From assembly GCF_013410945.1 (NCBI RefSeq), contig NZ_JACCCH010000001.1, positions 682,001-746,000 on the forward strand: a DNA stretch of 64,000 nt, written 5' to 3'. A program made the translations under genes and the position numbers. The notes beneath the pieces were generated by a model. The model worked only from the letters and a program-made list of their open reading frames with translations. It ran no database searches and was not told where the DNA came from. Shown in pieces: positions 23,268-31,693 of the stretch (positions are counted from its first letter, which is position 1; the number at the start of each line of letters is the position of its first letter). This DNA is from Leifsonia sp. AK011. GTDB taxonomy: Bacteria > Actinomycetota > Actinomycetes > Actinomycetales > Microbacteriaceae.

Positions 23268-24989
23268 ATGCATTTCCCCTCTGACCACCGTTTCGACGTC
23301 AACGAGATCCCGTTCTCCGTTCGGGGCTCGTGGCTCGATGTCTCGCCGGTGGTCGCGCTCCACACGCGCCGCGACGACCTCCACCTCGTGTCGCACCAGA
23401 ACGGCATTCACGGCGTTCTCGCCCTCGTGCCCGAGATCGGCGGGGACCGCGTCGAGACCGACATCGTGGCCACACCCTCGGTGCTGGCCTGGGGTCACGA
23501 GCGCGGACGCATCGAGGTCACCTTCGACGACACATCGACGCTGCGTGTGCGGGGGACCGGTCTCGCCCTTCGGCTGGCGGATGCTACGGCGGGCCTCACC
23601 CCGTTCACCGGCACCTACCTCTTCACCGAGCCGGGCTCCTCGAGTGCGGTCTTCACGTCCTACGAAACGGGTCGTCGCTACCGGGTCACGCCGATCACCG
23701 GATCCCTCACGGTCGACGGCAACGAGGCACTCGGTGCTCGTGCACGTTCGGTCCTCGCCGGTGCCGATGGCAGGGCGTGGGAGATCGCCGTCGAGGAGTT
23801 CACTGCGGCTCACGCCCCGTTCGTGGCATCCGGAACGTTCGATGAGGCGGTGGGGCGCAATGCGGCCGCGTTCGAGGAGTATCTCAACGCCCTGGCCCCG
23901 TGGCGCAGCGAGCGAACGCCCGGCGCCGCACTTGCCGCCTATGTGCTCTGGTCGGCGACAGTGAGCCCGCTGGGGTATCTCGACCGCGAGTCGATCCTCA
24001 TGTCGAAGCACTGGATGGACAAGGTGTGGAGTTGGGATCACGCGTTCAACGCGCTCGCGCTCGCGCCCGGGCTGCCCGAGGTGGCGCTCGACCAGTTCCT
24101 CGCGCCGTTCGACTACCAGGACGACGCCGGTGCTCCGCCCGACTCGGTCACGCACTCGGAGGTGCTCTACAACTACGTCAAGCCACCCATCCACGGGTGG
24201 GCGCTCGCCAAACTTCGCGAGAGGATGCCACGCCCCCTCGATCGCGAACAGCTCCTCGACCTCTACTATCGCCTCACCCGCTGGAGCCTCTTCTGGCTGG
24301 ACTACCGTCGCGTTGACGGTCACGACCTGCCCTACTACCAGCACGGCAACGACTCGGGCTGGGACAATTCGACGACGTTCGACAACGACCGTGTGATCGA
24401 GGCACCCGACCTCGCGGCCTTCCTCATCGTCCAGCTCGATGTGCTGACCGAACTCGCGGGGGAGCTCGGTCTCGACTCGGCGAGGTGGACCACCGAGTCC
24501 GAGCGCCTCAGGGCCGCGCTGCTCGCAACGCTGTGGAGTGGCGAGGACTTCGTCGCGATCTCCCCGTCATCCGGCCGTCGCAGCACCGCCACGAGCCTGC
24601 TCAACCTGCTGCCGATCATCGCGGGGGAGAGGCTTCCCCTCGAGGTGCGCGAGAAGCTCGCGAAGCACATCGAGCGGCACCTCACGGAGTTCGGTCCCGC
24701 GACCGAGATCCCCGGAACCGAGCACTACGAACCGGACGGCTACTGGCGCGGACCGATCTGGGCCCCGTCGACGGTACTCATCGAGTCGGGCCTCCGGTCG
24801 AGTGGATTCGTGGAGCTCGCCGACACCGTGAGCGAGCGGTTCCGCGCACTGTGCGAGAAGTCCGGGTTCGCCGAGAACTTCGACGCCGTCAGCGGAGCTG
24901 GGCTCCGTGACCGCGCGTACTCCTGGACCGCAAGCAGCTATCTGCTCCTCGCCGGGGAAGCGGAGTCCCGGAGGGAGCAAGCCTCCTAG
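23268..24989 (+). CDS. Intracellular glycoside hydrolase, MGH1/GH63-like (alpha/alpha)6 barrel
   Basis: 573 residues with no signal peptide, so it should act on imported sugar. The N-terminal beta domain (about 1-190) precedes an (alpha/alpha)6 barrel. Barrel motifs: MSKHWMDKVWSWDHAFNAL near residue 245, the Asp of GNDSGWDNSTTFD near 365 as a likely general acid, and GYWRGPIWAPSTVL near 490. These match mannosylglycerate-hydrolase-like, GH63 and trehalase-like enzymes; an alpha-glucoside or glucosylglycerate-type substrate is possible but unproven. Last gene of the transporter operon, with a good SD (AAGGA). Confidence 0.83.
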   Translation: MHFPSDHRFDVNEIPFSVRGSWLDVSPVVALHTRRDDLHLVSHQNGIHGVLALVPEIGGDRVETDIVATPSVLAWGHERGRIEVTFDDTSTLRVRGTGLALRLADATAGLTPFTGTYLFTEPGSSSAVFTSYETGRRYRVTPITGSLTVDGNEALGARARSVLAGADGRAWEIAVEEFTAAHAPFVASGTFDEAVGRNAAAFEEYLNALAPWRSERTPGAALAAYVLWSATVSPLGYLDRESILMSKHWMDKVWSWDHAFNALALAPGLPEVALDQFLAPFDYQDDAGAPPDSVTHSEVLYNYVKPPIHGWALAKLRERMPRPLDREQLLDLYYRLTRWSLFWLDYRRVDGHDLPYYQHGNDSGWDNSTTFDNDRVIEAPDLAAFLIVQLDVLTELAGELGLDSARWTTESERLRAALLATLWSGEDFVAISPSSGRRSTATSLLNLLPIIAGERLPLEVREKLAKHIERHLTEFGPATEIPGTEHYEPDGYWRGPIWAPSTVLIESGLRSSGFVELADTVSERFRALCEKSGFAENFDAVSGAGLRDRAYSWTASSYLLLAGEAESRREQAS

Positions 24990-25008
24990 GAGCGTTGATC
25001 ACGGCTTG

Positions 25009-25034
25009 TCACTCGTCCTTCGCGGGACGGGTGA
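25009..25034 (+). terminator. Terminator of the transporter-glycosidase operon
   Basis: A 10-bp stem (25009-25018 with 25025-25034, one G-T pair) has a TTCGCG loop, 20 nt after the glycosidase stop. Confidence 0.55.
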
Positions 25035-25096
25035 GAGTCGTGCCTTGGCGTTCTCGAAGGTGAACAAAACCCCGGAAAATAGCGGTTCTCGAGGGG

Positions 25097-25125
25097 TTGT
25101 TTCCCGTTTGCGCTTCGGGTAAACA
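25097..25125 (+). promoter_or_regulatory. Promoter of the secreted glycosidase gene
   Basis: TTGTTT at 25097-25102, 17-nt spacer, TAAACA at 25120-25125, with two operators immediately downstream. The 326-bp gap 24990-25315 otherwise holds the terminator and an untranslated leader of about 180 nt. Confidence 0.6.
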
Positions 25126-25141
25126 TGTAGCAACGACTTCA

Positions 25142-25155
25142 TCGAACCGGTTCGA
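25142..25155. promoter_or_regulatory. LacI-type operator O3
   Basis: Perfect palindrome TCGAACCGGTTCGA just downstream of the predicted transcription start. Confidence 0.82.
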
Positions 25156-25167
25156 CACATGGACGTG

Positions 25168-25181
25168 GTGAACCGGTTCGA
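25168..25181. promoter_or_regulatory. LacI-type operator O4
   Basis: GTGAACCGGTTCGA, 12 of 14 identical to O1, centred 26 bp from O3. Two adjacent sites suggest cooperative or tighter repression of the secreted enzyme. Confidence 0.7.
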
Positions 25182-25315
25182 TGGGGACCTCAACAGGCTC
25201 GGTAGAGCGGTTCGGGATGCGACGGTGCATCGGGTGGTTCGTTCCATCAATGTCGTCCTTCGCACACGGAAATCAGACTCCACCGGTGTCTCCAGACGAA
25301 AAATGGAGGACGATC

Positions 25316-28300
25316 GTGTCACTCACCACAGCCCATCCCCCGACGCTGCGGCGCTCCCTCGCGCTCGGCATCGCCGCGACCATGGCGGCATCGCTCGGGG
25401 TGGTGTCACTTCCCCAGCTCGCGGACGAGGCGTCCGCGGCTCCCGGCCCCGCCGCGACACTCATCGTGGAGGCCGACCAGCCGTTCCGCGAAGCGACCGT
25501 CATGGCGAGCGGTTCGCTCTACGGAATCGCCAGCGACGGCGTTCCGTCGGACGCTCTCATCGCGCCACTCAAGCCGGACACCTTCGTGCAGATGCCGCCC
25601 GGCGGCACGCAGCAGCCCACAGGCGACACGCTCAACGTGTGGCAGGCCGCCGATCGCGCCGGAGCCGGAGTCGTCGTTCGCCTGGTCGACTACTACCCGG
25701 GATGGCCCTACCAGTTCTCCTGGACCGACACCCAGACCCGTCTCGGTTGGGAGAACGCGGTCCGCGACATCGTCGCCAAGATCGACGCAGCGGGCGCGAC
25801 CAACATCGTCGCCTACGCACCGTGGAATGAGCCCGACATCACCTGGAGGACCCAGAACGGCTCGTTCCTCGACTTCTGGGAGTTCAGCTACAACCTGCTG
25901 AGGGAGATCGCTCCGGATGTTCCGATCCAGGGCCCGAACTACTCCACCGACATCAGCGGCATGCGCGAGTTCCTCGAGTTCGCGAAGGAGACGAACACCG
26001 TCCCCGACGTGCTCGAATGGCACGAGCTCATCTCGCCTGACCGCATCCAGGGTCACGTCAACACCGTGAACGCCTTGCTGGACGAACTGGAGCTCGGTGA
26101 CATCCCGGTCGACATCACGGAATACGCGACGACGGGCGAGGTCGGCATCCCGGGCAAGCTCGTCCCGTACCTCGCCAAGCTCGAGCGCTACGGCATCGAC
26201 CGCGCGGAGCTGCCGTTCTGGAACCAGTCCGGAACGCTCGGCGACCTCCTCACCAGCCGGGGCGGTTCGCCCAACGGCGCCTACTGGATGTACACCTGGT
26301 ACGCCCAGTTCGAGGGAGACATGGTCACGACGACGCCGCCGTCGAATTCGAGCCCACTGGAGGGCGTGGCATCCGTCAACGATGACAAGGACGAGGTCCG
26401 CATCATCGCGGGCGGCAACACCGGCGCGACGTCGATCGTCGTCAACGGGCTCGACCAGCTCAACCTCGGTGACGACGTCAACGTCATGCTCGAATACACC
26501 CCCGCATACGGACGCACGACGCCGACCGCCGGGCCGATCACGATCTCGAACACCACGTACGAGGTCGGCTCCGACGGAAGCATCACCGTGCCGATCGTCA
26601 TGAACCCCGCCTACGGCTACCACATCGTCGTGACCGAGGCGGGTGTCGGAGAGACGCTCGACGGCTCGTATGTCATCACCAACGGAAACAGCGGAATGGC
26701 GCTCGAGCCCAGTGGACCCGCCGACGGCGACCCCGTCGTGCAGAAGCCCACGAGCGGGAGCGACGCCCAGACGTGGAACCTCGTCTCGGCGGGCTCTGGC
26801 CTGTACCGTCTCGAGAACGCCGAGAGCGGCTTCGCGCTCGGCATCCAGGGCGGTGCCACCACGAACGGTGCACTCGCCGTGGCCGCGAGCGGCACTGCCG
26901 AGAACCAGCTCTGGCAGCCCGTCCCCGACAGCACCGGAAAGTACCGTTTCACGAACTACGGCACGGGTCAGACCCTCGGAGTCGTAGGGGCGAGCACGCA
27001 GGATGGCGCATCCATCAACCAGTGGGCTGACGGTGTTGCCTCGACGGGATGCCAGCCCACGACATCCCGGCAGCCCGGCAAGATCGGTACTGCACTCGAC
27101 TTCTGCGGCACCTCGTCCTACGGACAGCTGCCGACGGGCGTCGTGAGCGGTCTGAGCGGTGACTGGTCGATCTCCACGTGGGTCAAGCCGAAGGCGGTCA
27201 CGACCTGGTCGCGCGTCTTCGACTTCGGAACGGGACAGTCGGCCAACATGTTCCTCACGGTGAGCGCCGGCAACGGCCCCCGATTCGCCATCACCTCGGG
27301 CGGAGCGGGCAGCGAGAAGCAGCTCAACTGGACGGGACAGAACCTCCCGCTCGACCAGTGGACGAACGTGACGATCGTGTCGTCGGGCACCACGGGAACG
27401 ATGTACGTCAACGGCAACGCGGTCAGCACCAACACGTCGTTCACGACGAAGCCGTCGGCGCTCGGCCAGACCAACCGCAACTACATCGGTAAGTCGCAGT
27501 ACAGCGACCCCGCCTACAACGGCGCGGTTGACGACCTCGCGATCTACGACCGTGCGCTCTCCGCCCAGGAGGTCGCCACGATCGCAACCGGTCAGGCTGC
27601 CGCGGGAAACGTCGCGAACTACAAGTTCGACGAGACCAGCAACTTCACGACGCTCGTCGACAGCTCGGGCAACAGCCGCAACGGAACCATCGTTGCGGGC
27701 ACCGGCAGCTCGGGCACGGCAACGACCGCGACGGATGCTGCCACCCCCGACCGCTTCTGGACGCTCACCGCGGTGGAGGAGCCGACCGGCCCCGCTGTCG
27801 ACCGGGTCGCGGGCGATGACCGGTTCGAGACCGCAGTGAAGATCTCGCAGCAGTCGTACCCCGACACAGCGCCCGTTGTGTACGTCGCGAACGGTCGGGA
27901 CTACCCCGACGCCCTGTCGGCCGGCCCGGCAGCAGCCTTCCAGGGCGGTCCGCTGCTGCTCGTGACTCCCGGGGGAATCCCCGAGACTGTCGCGGCCGAG
28001 ATTGCGCGGCTGAGCCCTGCGAAGATCGTTGTGGTCGGTGGTGAACCGTCGGTCAGTGCATCCGTGTACACGCAGCTGACGGCGATGACCGACTCGATCA
28101 CGCGTCTGGGCGGTGCAGACCGCTACGAGACATCGCGCATGCTGGCGGAGTACGCGTTCGGTGATTCCGGTGCATCCCTTGCCTACATCGCGACGGGAAC
28201 CAAGTTCCCTGACGCGCTCGCAGCGGGAGGTGCGGCAGGAGCGCAGGATGCGCCGGTGATCCTGGTCAACGGAAGCACCGGAGACCTGGGCACGGCGACG

Positions 28301-28693
28301 GCCGATCTGCTGGGCGATCTCGGGGTGACCGACACGAGGGTCCTCGGTGACGTCAACTCGATCTCGGACGACATGTTCTACGACATCGACCAGCTCACGA
28401 ACGCTGTTCGGCTCGCGGGCTCCAACCGCTACGAGACGGCGCGGGCGATCAACGCCGACGCCTTCGACACGGCAGAGCACGCGTTCCTGTCCACGGGAGC
28501 GAACTTCCCGGACGCGCTCGCGGGCTCGGCATGGGCGGGCAAGTCTGGCTCACCCCTGTACACGGTCTACCCGGACTGTGTGCCCCAGGGTGTGCTGGAT
28601 GACCTGGACGCCCTCGGCGTGACGGGGGTCACACTCCTCGGTGGCCTCCCGTCGCTGTCGGCTTCTGTGGAGAGCCTCACGGCGTGCGGCTAA
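25316..28693 (+). CDS. Secreted multidomain glycoside hydrolase with ricin, LamG and CW_binding_2 domains
   Basis: 1125 residues. Signal peptide about 1-41 (cut near DEASA-APGP). A clan GH-A (beta/alpha)8 catalytic domain (about 45-370, GH39-like) has acid/base E172 in PWNEPD and nucleophile E269 in VDITEYATTGE. A ricin B-type lectin trefoil starts near 451 and is interrupted near 567 by a LamG/concanavalin-like domain; the ricin strand PDRFWTL resumes near 812. Three CW_binding_2 repeats (about 828-1125) hold the enzyme on the wall. GTG 25316 is preceded by GGAGG; upstream in-frame codons overlap operators. It probably releases sugar for the LacI-controlled importer. Substrate unknown. Confidence 0.88.
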   Translation: MSLTTAHPPTLRRSLALGIAATMAASLGVVSLPQLADEASAAPGPAATLIVEADQPFREATVMASGSLYGIASDGVPSDALIAPLKPDTFVQMPPGGTQQPTGDTLNVWQAADRAGAGVVVRLVDYYPGWPYQFSWTDTQTRLGWENAVRDIVAKIDAAGATNIVAYAPWNEPDITWRTQNGSFLDFWEFSYNLLREIAPDVPIQGPNYSTDISGMREFLEFAKETNTVPDVLEWHELISPDRIQGHVNTVNALLDELELGDIPVDITEYATTGEVGIPGKLVPYLAKLERYGIDRAELPFWNQSGTLGDLLTSRGGSPNGAYWMYTWYAQFEGDMVTTTPPSNSSPLEGVASVNDDKDEVRIIAGGNTGATSIVVNGLDQLNLGDDVNVMLEYTPAYGRTTPTAGPITISNTTYEVGSDGSITVPIVMNPAYGYHIVVTEAGVGETLDGSYVITNGNSGMALEPSGPADGDPVVQKPTSGSDAQTWNLVSAGSGLYRLENAESGFALGIQGGATTNGALAVAASGTAENQLWQPVPDSTGKYRFTNYGTGQTLGVVGASTQDGASINQWADGVASTGCQPTTSRQPGKIGTALDFCGTSSYGQLPTGVVSGLSGDWSISTWVKPKAVTTWSRVFDFGTGQSANMFLTVSAGNGPRFAITSGGAGSEKQLNWTGQNLPLDQWTNVTIVSSGTTGTMYVNGNAVSTNTSFTTKPSALGQTNRNYIGKSQYSDPAYNGAVDDLAIYDRALSAQEVATIATGQAAAGNVANYKFDETSNFTTLVDSSGNSRNGTIVAGTGSSGTATTATDAATPDRFWTLTAVEEPTGPAVDRVAGDDRFETAVKISQQSYPDTAPVVYVANGRDYPDALSAGPAAAFQGGPLLLVTPGGIPETVAAEIARLSPAKIVVVGGEPSVSASVYTQLTAMTDSITRLGGADRYETSRMLAEYAFGDSGASLAYIATGTKFPDALAAGGAAGAQDAPVILVNGSTGDLGTATADLLGDLGVTDTRVLGDVNSISDDMFYDIDQLTNAVRLAGSNRYETARAINADAFDTAEHAFLSTGANFPDALAGSAWAGKSGSPLYTVYPDCVPQGVLDDLDALGVTGVTLLGGLPSLSASVESLTACG

Positions 28694-28711
28694 CCCTCCA
28701 GTAGCGCGGCC

Positions 28712-28757
28712 AGTGGCCGCCGCGGTGTCGGAGTCCCCTGACACTGCGGCGGCCACT
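28712..28757 (+). terminator. Terminator of the secreted glycosidase gene
   Basis: An 18-bp stem (28712-28729 with 28740-28757, one G-T pair) has a 10-nt loop, 18 nt after the stop. Confidence 0.8.
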
Positions 28758-28859
28758 GTCGTGTTGTGCGGTCCCTCGTGGGCATCGCGCTGGTTGCGCG
28801 TTGGGCGTCGCGCCTGGTGTGCGTCGGGCGTCGTGCCTGTCGCGCGTCCTGTATGCGCC

Positions 28860-28915
28860 GAGTGTTCCGATATGGCTGCTAAAACCCCGCAAATGGCAGC
28901 CAAATCGGAACACTC
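28860..28915. repeat. GAGTGTTCCGA palindromic element, copy 1
   Basis: 56 bp. Ends GAGTGTTCCGA and TCGGAACACTC; pairing continues inward as ATATGGCTGCTA with TGGCAGCCAAAT. It lies between convergent genes. Confidence 0.85.
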
Positions 28916-28927
28916 AGCGTGAGAGGG

Positions 28928-29266
28928 CTACAGCGCGGCGCAGGTGACGCAACGATCCGCCCACGGGCGAACGTGGAGGCGAGCATCCGGGATCGGGTTC
29001 CCGCACGTCACACACGTGCCGAACGTGCCATCCGCGATGCGCTCCAGCGCACGGTCCACCTCGTCGAGACTCGCCACGGCGGTGGCGTGCATGCTCGTGA
29101 TGCGGGACCAGTCGGATGCCAGGGTCGAGCCTTCAGGGTCGTGCTCGTCGTCCGCCGTGCCATCCGACCGCGCGAATCGGATGCCTGCGAGCTCCTCGCT
29201 CGACACCCCGATGGCGTCGAGTATCTCCGCGCGGCGGGCACGCAGCAGGGCCTCGAACGGATTCAT
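28928..29266 (-). CDS. TraR/DksA-type zinc finger protein
   Basis: 112 residues. A helical N-terminus is followed by a C4 zinc finger, CVTCGNPI...CVTCAAL (C85, C88, C106, C109 approximately), at the extreme C-terminus. The DksA-type DxxDxA coiled-coil tip is not evident, so binding to the RNA polymerase secondary channel is uncertain. A TATCGT hexamer lies about 9 nt before ATG 29266. Confidence 0.8.
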   Translation of the reverse strand: MNPFEALLRARRAEILDAIGVSSEELAGIRFARSDGTADDEHDPEGSTLASDWSRITSMHATAVASLDEVDRALERIADGTFGTCVTCGNPIPDARLHVRPWADRCVTCAAL

Positions 29267-29284
29267 GACCCTCGACGATACGCC

Positions 29285-29656
29285 TCAGCCTGCGGTCGTC
29301 CTGCTGTGGATTGTGACGAGGTAGCCGTCGAGGTCCTGGAACACGAACGTCGTTCCGAACGGACCGTCGAACGGCTCCTGCACGACGGTCGCGCCAGCGG
29401 CGGCCACGGTCGTGTGGAGCTCCGCCGCGTCGGGGTCGTGCAGCCAGAGCGCGACGCCGAGGCCGAGGGGTCCGGCATCCAGGTCGACACCCGGCGCGGG
29501 GTCACGAACGGCGAACGTCGGCTGCGTGTCGAAGACGACCGCGTGCGGCGGCGAGAAGGGTGCGCGGCTGAGCCCGACGACCTCCTCGTAGAACGTGGCG
29601 GCCTTCTCGAGGTCGCGCACCTGAAGTGCGATGAAGTCTGGACCTGTGACGGCCAT
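29285..29656 (-). CDS. VOC family protein (glyoxalase/bleomycin-resistance fold)
   Basis: 123 residues with paired beta-alpha-beta-beta-beta modules: DFIALQVRDLEKAATFYEEV at the start and FVFQDLDGYLVTIHSR at the end (metal-site Glu replaced by Thr-Ile context). Function in resistance or metabolism is unknown. It is divergent from a MarR gene, and two MarR-like operators lie in the shared 56-bp promoter, so it is the likely target. SD AGAGGAGA. Confidence 0.85.
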   Translation of the reverse strand: MAVTGPDFIALQVRDLEKAATFYEEVVGLSRAPFSPPHAVVFDTQPTFAVRDPAPGVDLDAGPLGLGVALWLHDPDAAELHTTVAAAGATVVQEPFDGPFGTTFVFQDLDGYLVTIHSRTTAG

Positions 29657-29670
29657 GGTGAATCTCCTCT

Positions 29671-29714
29671 ATGTCAGTTTCCTTACATCCAAGAGTATGT
29701 CAGGATGCTGACAT
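29671..29714. promoter_or_regulatory. Tandem MarR-type operators
   Basis: Site 1 at 29671-29688 (ATGTCAG-TTTC-CTTACAT, imperfect) and site 2 at 29697-29714 (ATGTCAG-GATG-CTGACAT, perfect) are centred 26 bp apart. Site 2 overlaps the MarR start codon. Confidence 0.65.
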
Positions 29715-30132
29715 GGTCAACACGAACGTCGGCTACGCGCTCAAGCAGGCCCAGTCGCTCCTCCACGTGCGCATGGAGGAGGCGCTGAAACCACTAGGAC
29801 TCACGGTCTCGCAGTACTCGTGTCTCTTCCGACTGCGCCTCGAACCCGGCGTCTCGGCCGCAGGTCTCGCGAGGGCAACCTTCGTCACGCGCCAATCGAT
29901 GAACGCCCTGCTGCAGCAACTCATCGACCGGGGCCTCGTGGCGCGGCCCACTCAGGCCGAGAGCGGGCGCGCTCTCCCCGCCCTACTGACTGATGCCGGC
30001 GCCGAGACCCTCGACGCTGCGCAGACACTCGTCGACGGTGTTCAAGAGCGGATGCTGCGGGGCTTCAGCACCGCGGAGACCGCTGCACTCGAGCAGGCTC
30101 TGGCTGCCTGCATCCGCTCGCTCGAGGAGTAA
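29713..30132 (+). CDS. MarR family transcriptional regulator
   Basis: 139 residues. Winged-helix core LKPLGLTVSQYSCLFRLRL...SAAGLARATFVTRQSMNALL with the wing RGLVARPTQAESGRALP, flanked by dimerisation helices. ATG 29713 fits family length better than the frame from 29671. It probably controls the divergent VOC gene and itself. Confidence 0.9.
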   Translation: MVNTNVGYALKQAQSLLHVRMEEALKPLGLTVSQYSCLFRLRLEPGVSAAGLARATFVTRQSMNALLQQLIDRGLVARPTQAESGRALPALLTDAGAETLDAAQTLVDGVQERMLRGFSTAETAALEQALAACIRSLEE

Positions 30133-30141
30133 CCCGTCGCC

Positions 30142-30197
30142 GAGTGTTCCGAAATGGTCGCCAAAACATCACGAATAACGGCCAAATCGGAACACTC
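30142..30197. repeat. GAGTGTTCCGA palindromic element, copy 2
   Basis: 56 bp between the convergent MarR and DUF1206 genes, starting 9 nt after the MarR stop. Same outer arms as copy 1; inner arms AATGGTCGCC and ACGGCCAAAT pair. Confidence 0.85.
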
Positions 30198-30210
30198 GGT
30201 GACTCAAGCC

Positions 30211-31020
30211 CTACCCGAGCTTCGCGAACCGTGCCCGCAGCACGCTGTAGACCCCGTACGCGATGAAGCCCAGACCCACGACCACCAGGATCACCTTCCC
30301 GAACGGCAGGTCGGCAAGCGCTTTGAGCGCGCCGTCCAGGCCGGATGCCTTCGAGGGGTCGGCCGTGACGGATGCCACGATGAACAGCACCCCCACGACG
30401 AACAGTGCGATTCCGCGAGCAACGTAACCCAGCACGCCGGCTCCCAGCACGACCTTTCCCGTCCTCCCGCCGGGGACGGCGAGGTCCTCCTCGAACCCTC
30501 GGGACAGCCCCTTCCACACCATGTACCCACCGATGCCGCACACGAGCAGCCCGACGGCGACAACAACGATCACGCCTCCGGGCGTCGCCAGGAGCTGAGC
30601 GGTGAAGGATGTCGCCTGCCCAGCGCTGTCGCTGCCCGAGCCCACGGCGAAACCCGCTGCGCCCACCGCAAGCGCAAGGTAGGCCACGCCCTTGCCCACG
30701 CCGATCGCGATCTTCAGCGCGCGGCCCTTTGTGTCACGGTCATTCTCGAGGAACGACCCCAGGAGGTACCAGAGTCCGAGCGCCGCGAGTGCGATCGCGA
30801 TCACCCACAGGAGCACGAGCCCGGCGGGATTCGCGGCGATGGCGGCGAACGCGCCGGACTGGTCCGCACTGCCCCCGCCCGACACCGCGATACCGATCGC
30901 GATGGCTCCGATGATCGCGTTCACCACTCCATTGACCGCGAAGCCCGCCCGCGCGAGGACTCTGGCGGGAGTGGAGTTTCGCGAGTTGTGGGCGGTCTGC
31001 TTGACGTTGGGTGTGTTCAC
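30211..31020 (-). CDS. DUF1206 domain-containing membrane protein
   Basis: 269 residues with six transmembrane helices arranged as three repeats of a two-helix unit (ARAGFAVNGVVNAIIGAIAI, GKGVAYLALAVGAAGFAVGS, LGYVARGIALFVVGVLFIVA), diagnostic of DUF1206. Function unknown. Monocistronic. Confidence 0.88.
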   Translation of the reverse strand: MNTPNVKQTAHNSRNSTPARVLARAGFAVNGVVNAIIGAIAIGIAVSGGGSADQSGAFAAIAANPAGLVLLWVIAIALAALGLWYLLGSFLENDRDTKGRALKIAIGVGKGVAYLALAVGAAGFAVGSGSDSAGQATSFTAQLLATPGGVIVVVAVGLLVCGIGGYMVWKGLSRGFEEDLAVPGGRTGKVVLGAGVLGYVARGIALFVVGVLFIVASVTADPSKASGLDGALKALADLPFGKVILVVVGLGFIAYGVYSVLRARFAKLG

Positions 31021-31112
31021 CGTCCGAGGCTATGGCGGGGGCCAGTTGGGGAGCGAGTGGTTGCCTCGAGGGCAGCGGGGGAGTATGCAGTGCGCGCCCG
31101 CACCTATCGTCG

Positions 31113-31202
31113 CCGTATCCATTTCCGGATACGGAGCCGCAACGGGCGCTGACCTTTGCTTGAACCATGACGTCGCACAGAGCGGCGCTGTGATTCAAGG
31201 AG
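31113..31202 (+). promoter_or_regulatory. Structured leader before the lipoprotein gene
   Basis: An 8-bp hairpin (31113-31120 with 31127-31134) is followed by a second structure, CTTGAA (31159-31164) with TTCAAG (31194-31199) enclosing CACAG/CTGTG. The last arm overlaps half of the AAGGAG SD of ATG 31209. Confidence 0.35.
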
Positions 31203-31208
31203 TTTCCC

Positions 31209-31682
31209 ATGCCCACCTCATCGCGCTCCCGCTACCCGGCGATCCTCGCGTCCGCGCTCGGCCTCACGCTCCTTCTGGCCGGATGCACCGGCACAACCCC
31301 CACCCCGGCCGAGACATCCGCCACAGACTCCACCGGCGGAAACGCAGGGTTCTCGGCGGCCCGGGACGCCTACGACCTGAAGCTTGCGCAGTGCCTGCGC
31401 GATGCCGGCTTCGACGTGAAGGACCCGCAGCCCGGCGAGGGCATCACGGAGTCGATGGAGGGACTCAACGAGGCGGCCGGCGTCTGCATGCGTGAGATCG
31501 GCGACCCGCCCACCCCCGGTGGCAAGGTCGATGACGCCGAGATGCTGAAGGGGATGCTCGAGTGGGCCGACTGCTTCCGCGAGCGGGGCGTCGAGGTTGA
31601 GGAGCCCCAGCTTGGCCAGGCATTCGTACTGCCCGAGGAGGCCACCGAGGCCGACGTCGCCGCCTGCATCCCCCCGGTGTGA
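31209..31682 (+). CDS. Hypothetical lipoprotein
   Basis: 157 residues. Signal peptide with lipobox LLLAGC, lipidated at C26. The mature part has four Cys in a repeating pattern (LAQCLRDAGFDVK, VCMREIG, WADCFRERGVEVEEP, VAACIPPV) typical of small actinobacterial lipoproteins encoded next to ABC efflux systems. It overlaps or nearly abuts the membrane-fusion gene, suggesting one operon with the transporter. Confidence 0.82.
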   Translation: MPTSSRSRYPAILASALGLTLLLAGCTGTTPTPAETSATDSTGGNAGFSAARDAYDLKLAQCLRDAGFDVKDPQPGEGITESMEGLNEAAGVCMREIGDPPTPGGKVDDAEMLKGMLEWADCFRERGVEVEEPQLGQAFVLPEEATEADVAACIPPV

Positions 31683-31693
31683 GGGCCCGACCT

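Noticed and set aside
25406-28480. 1024-residue antisense frame inside the secreted glycosidase gene
   Set aside because: It is a high-GC shadow frame with Arg/Val/Asp-rich composition and no domains; the sense strand has clear signal peptide and domains.
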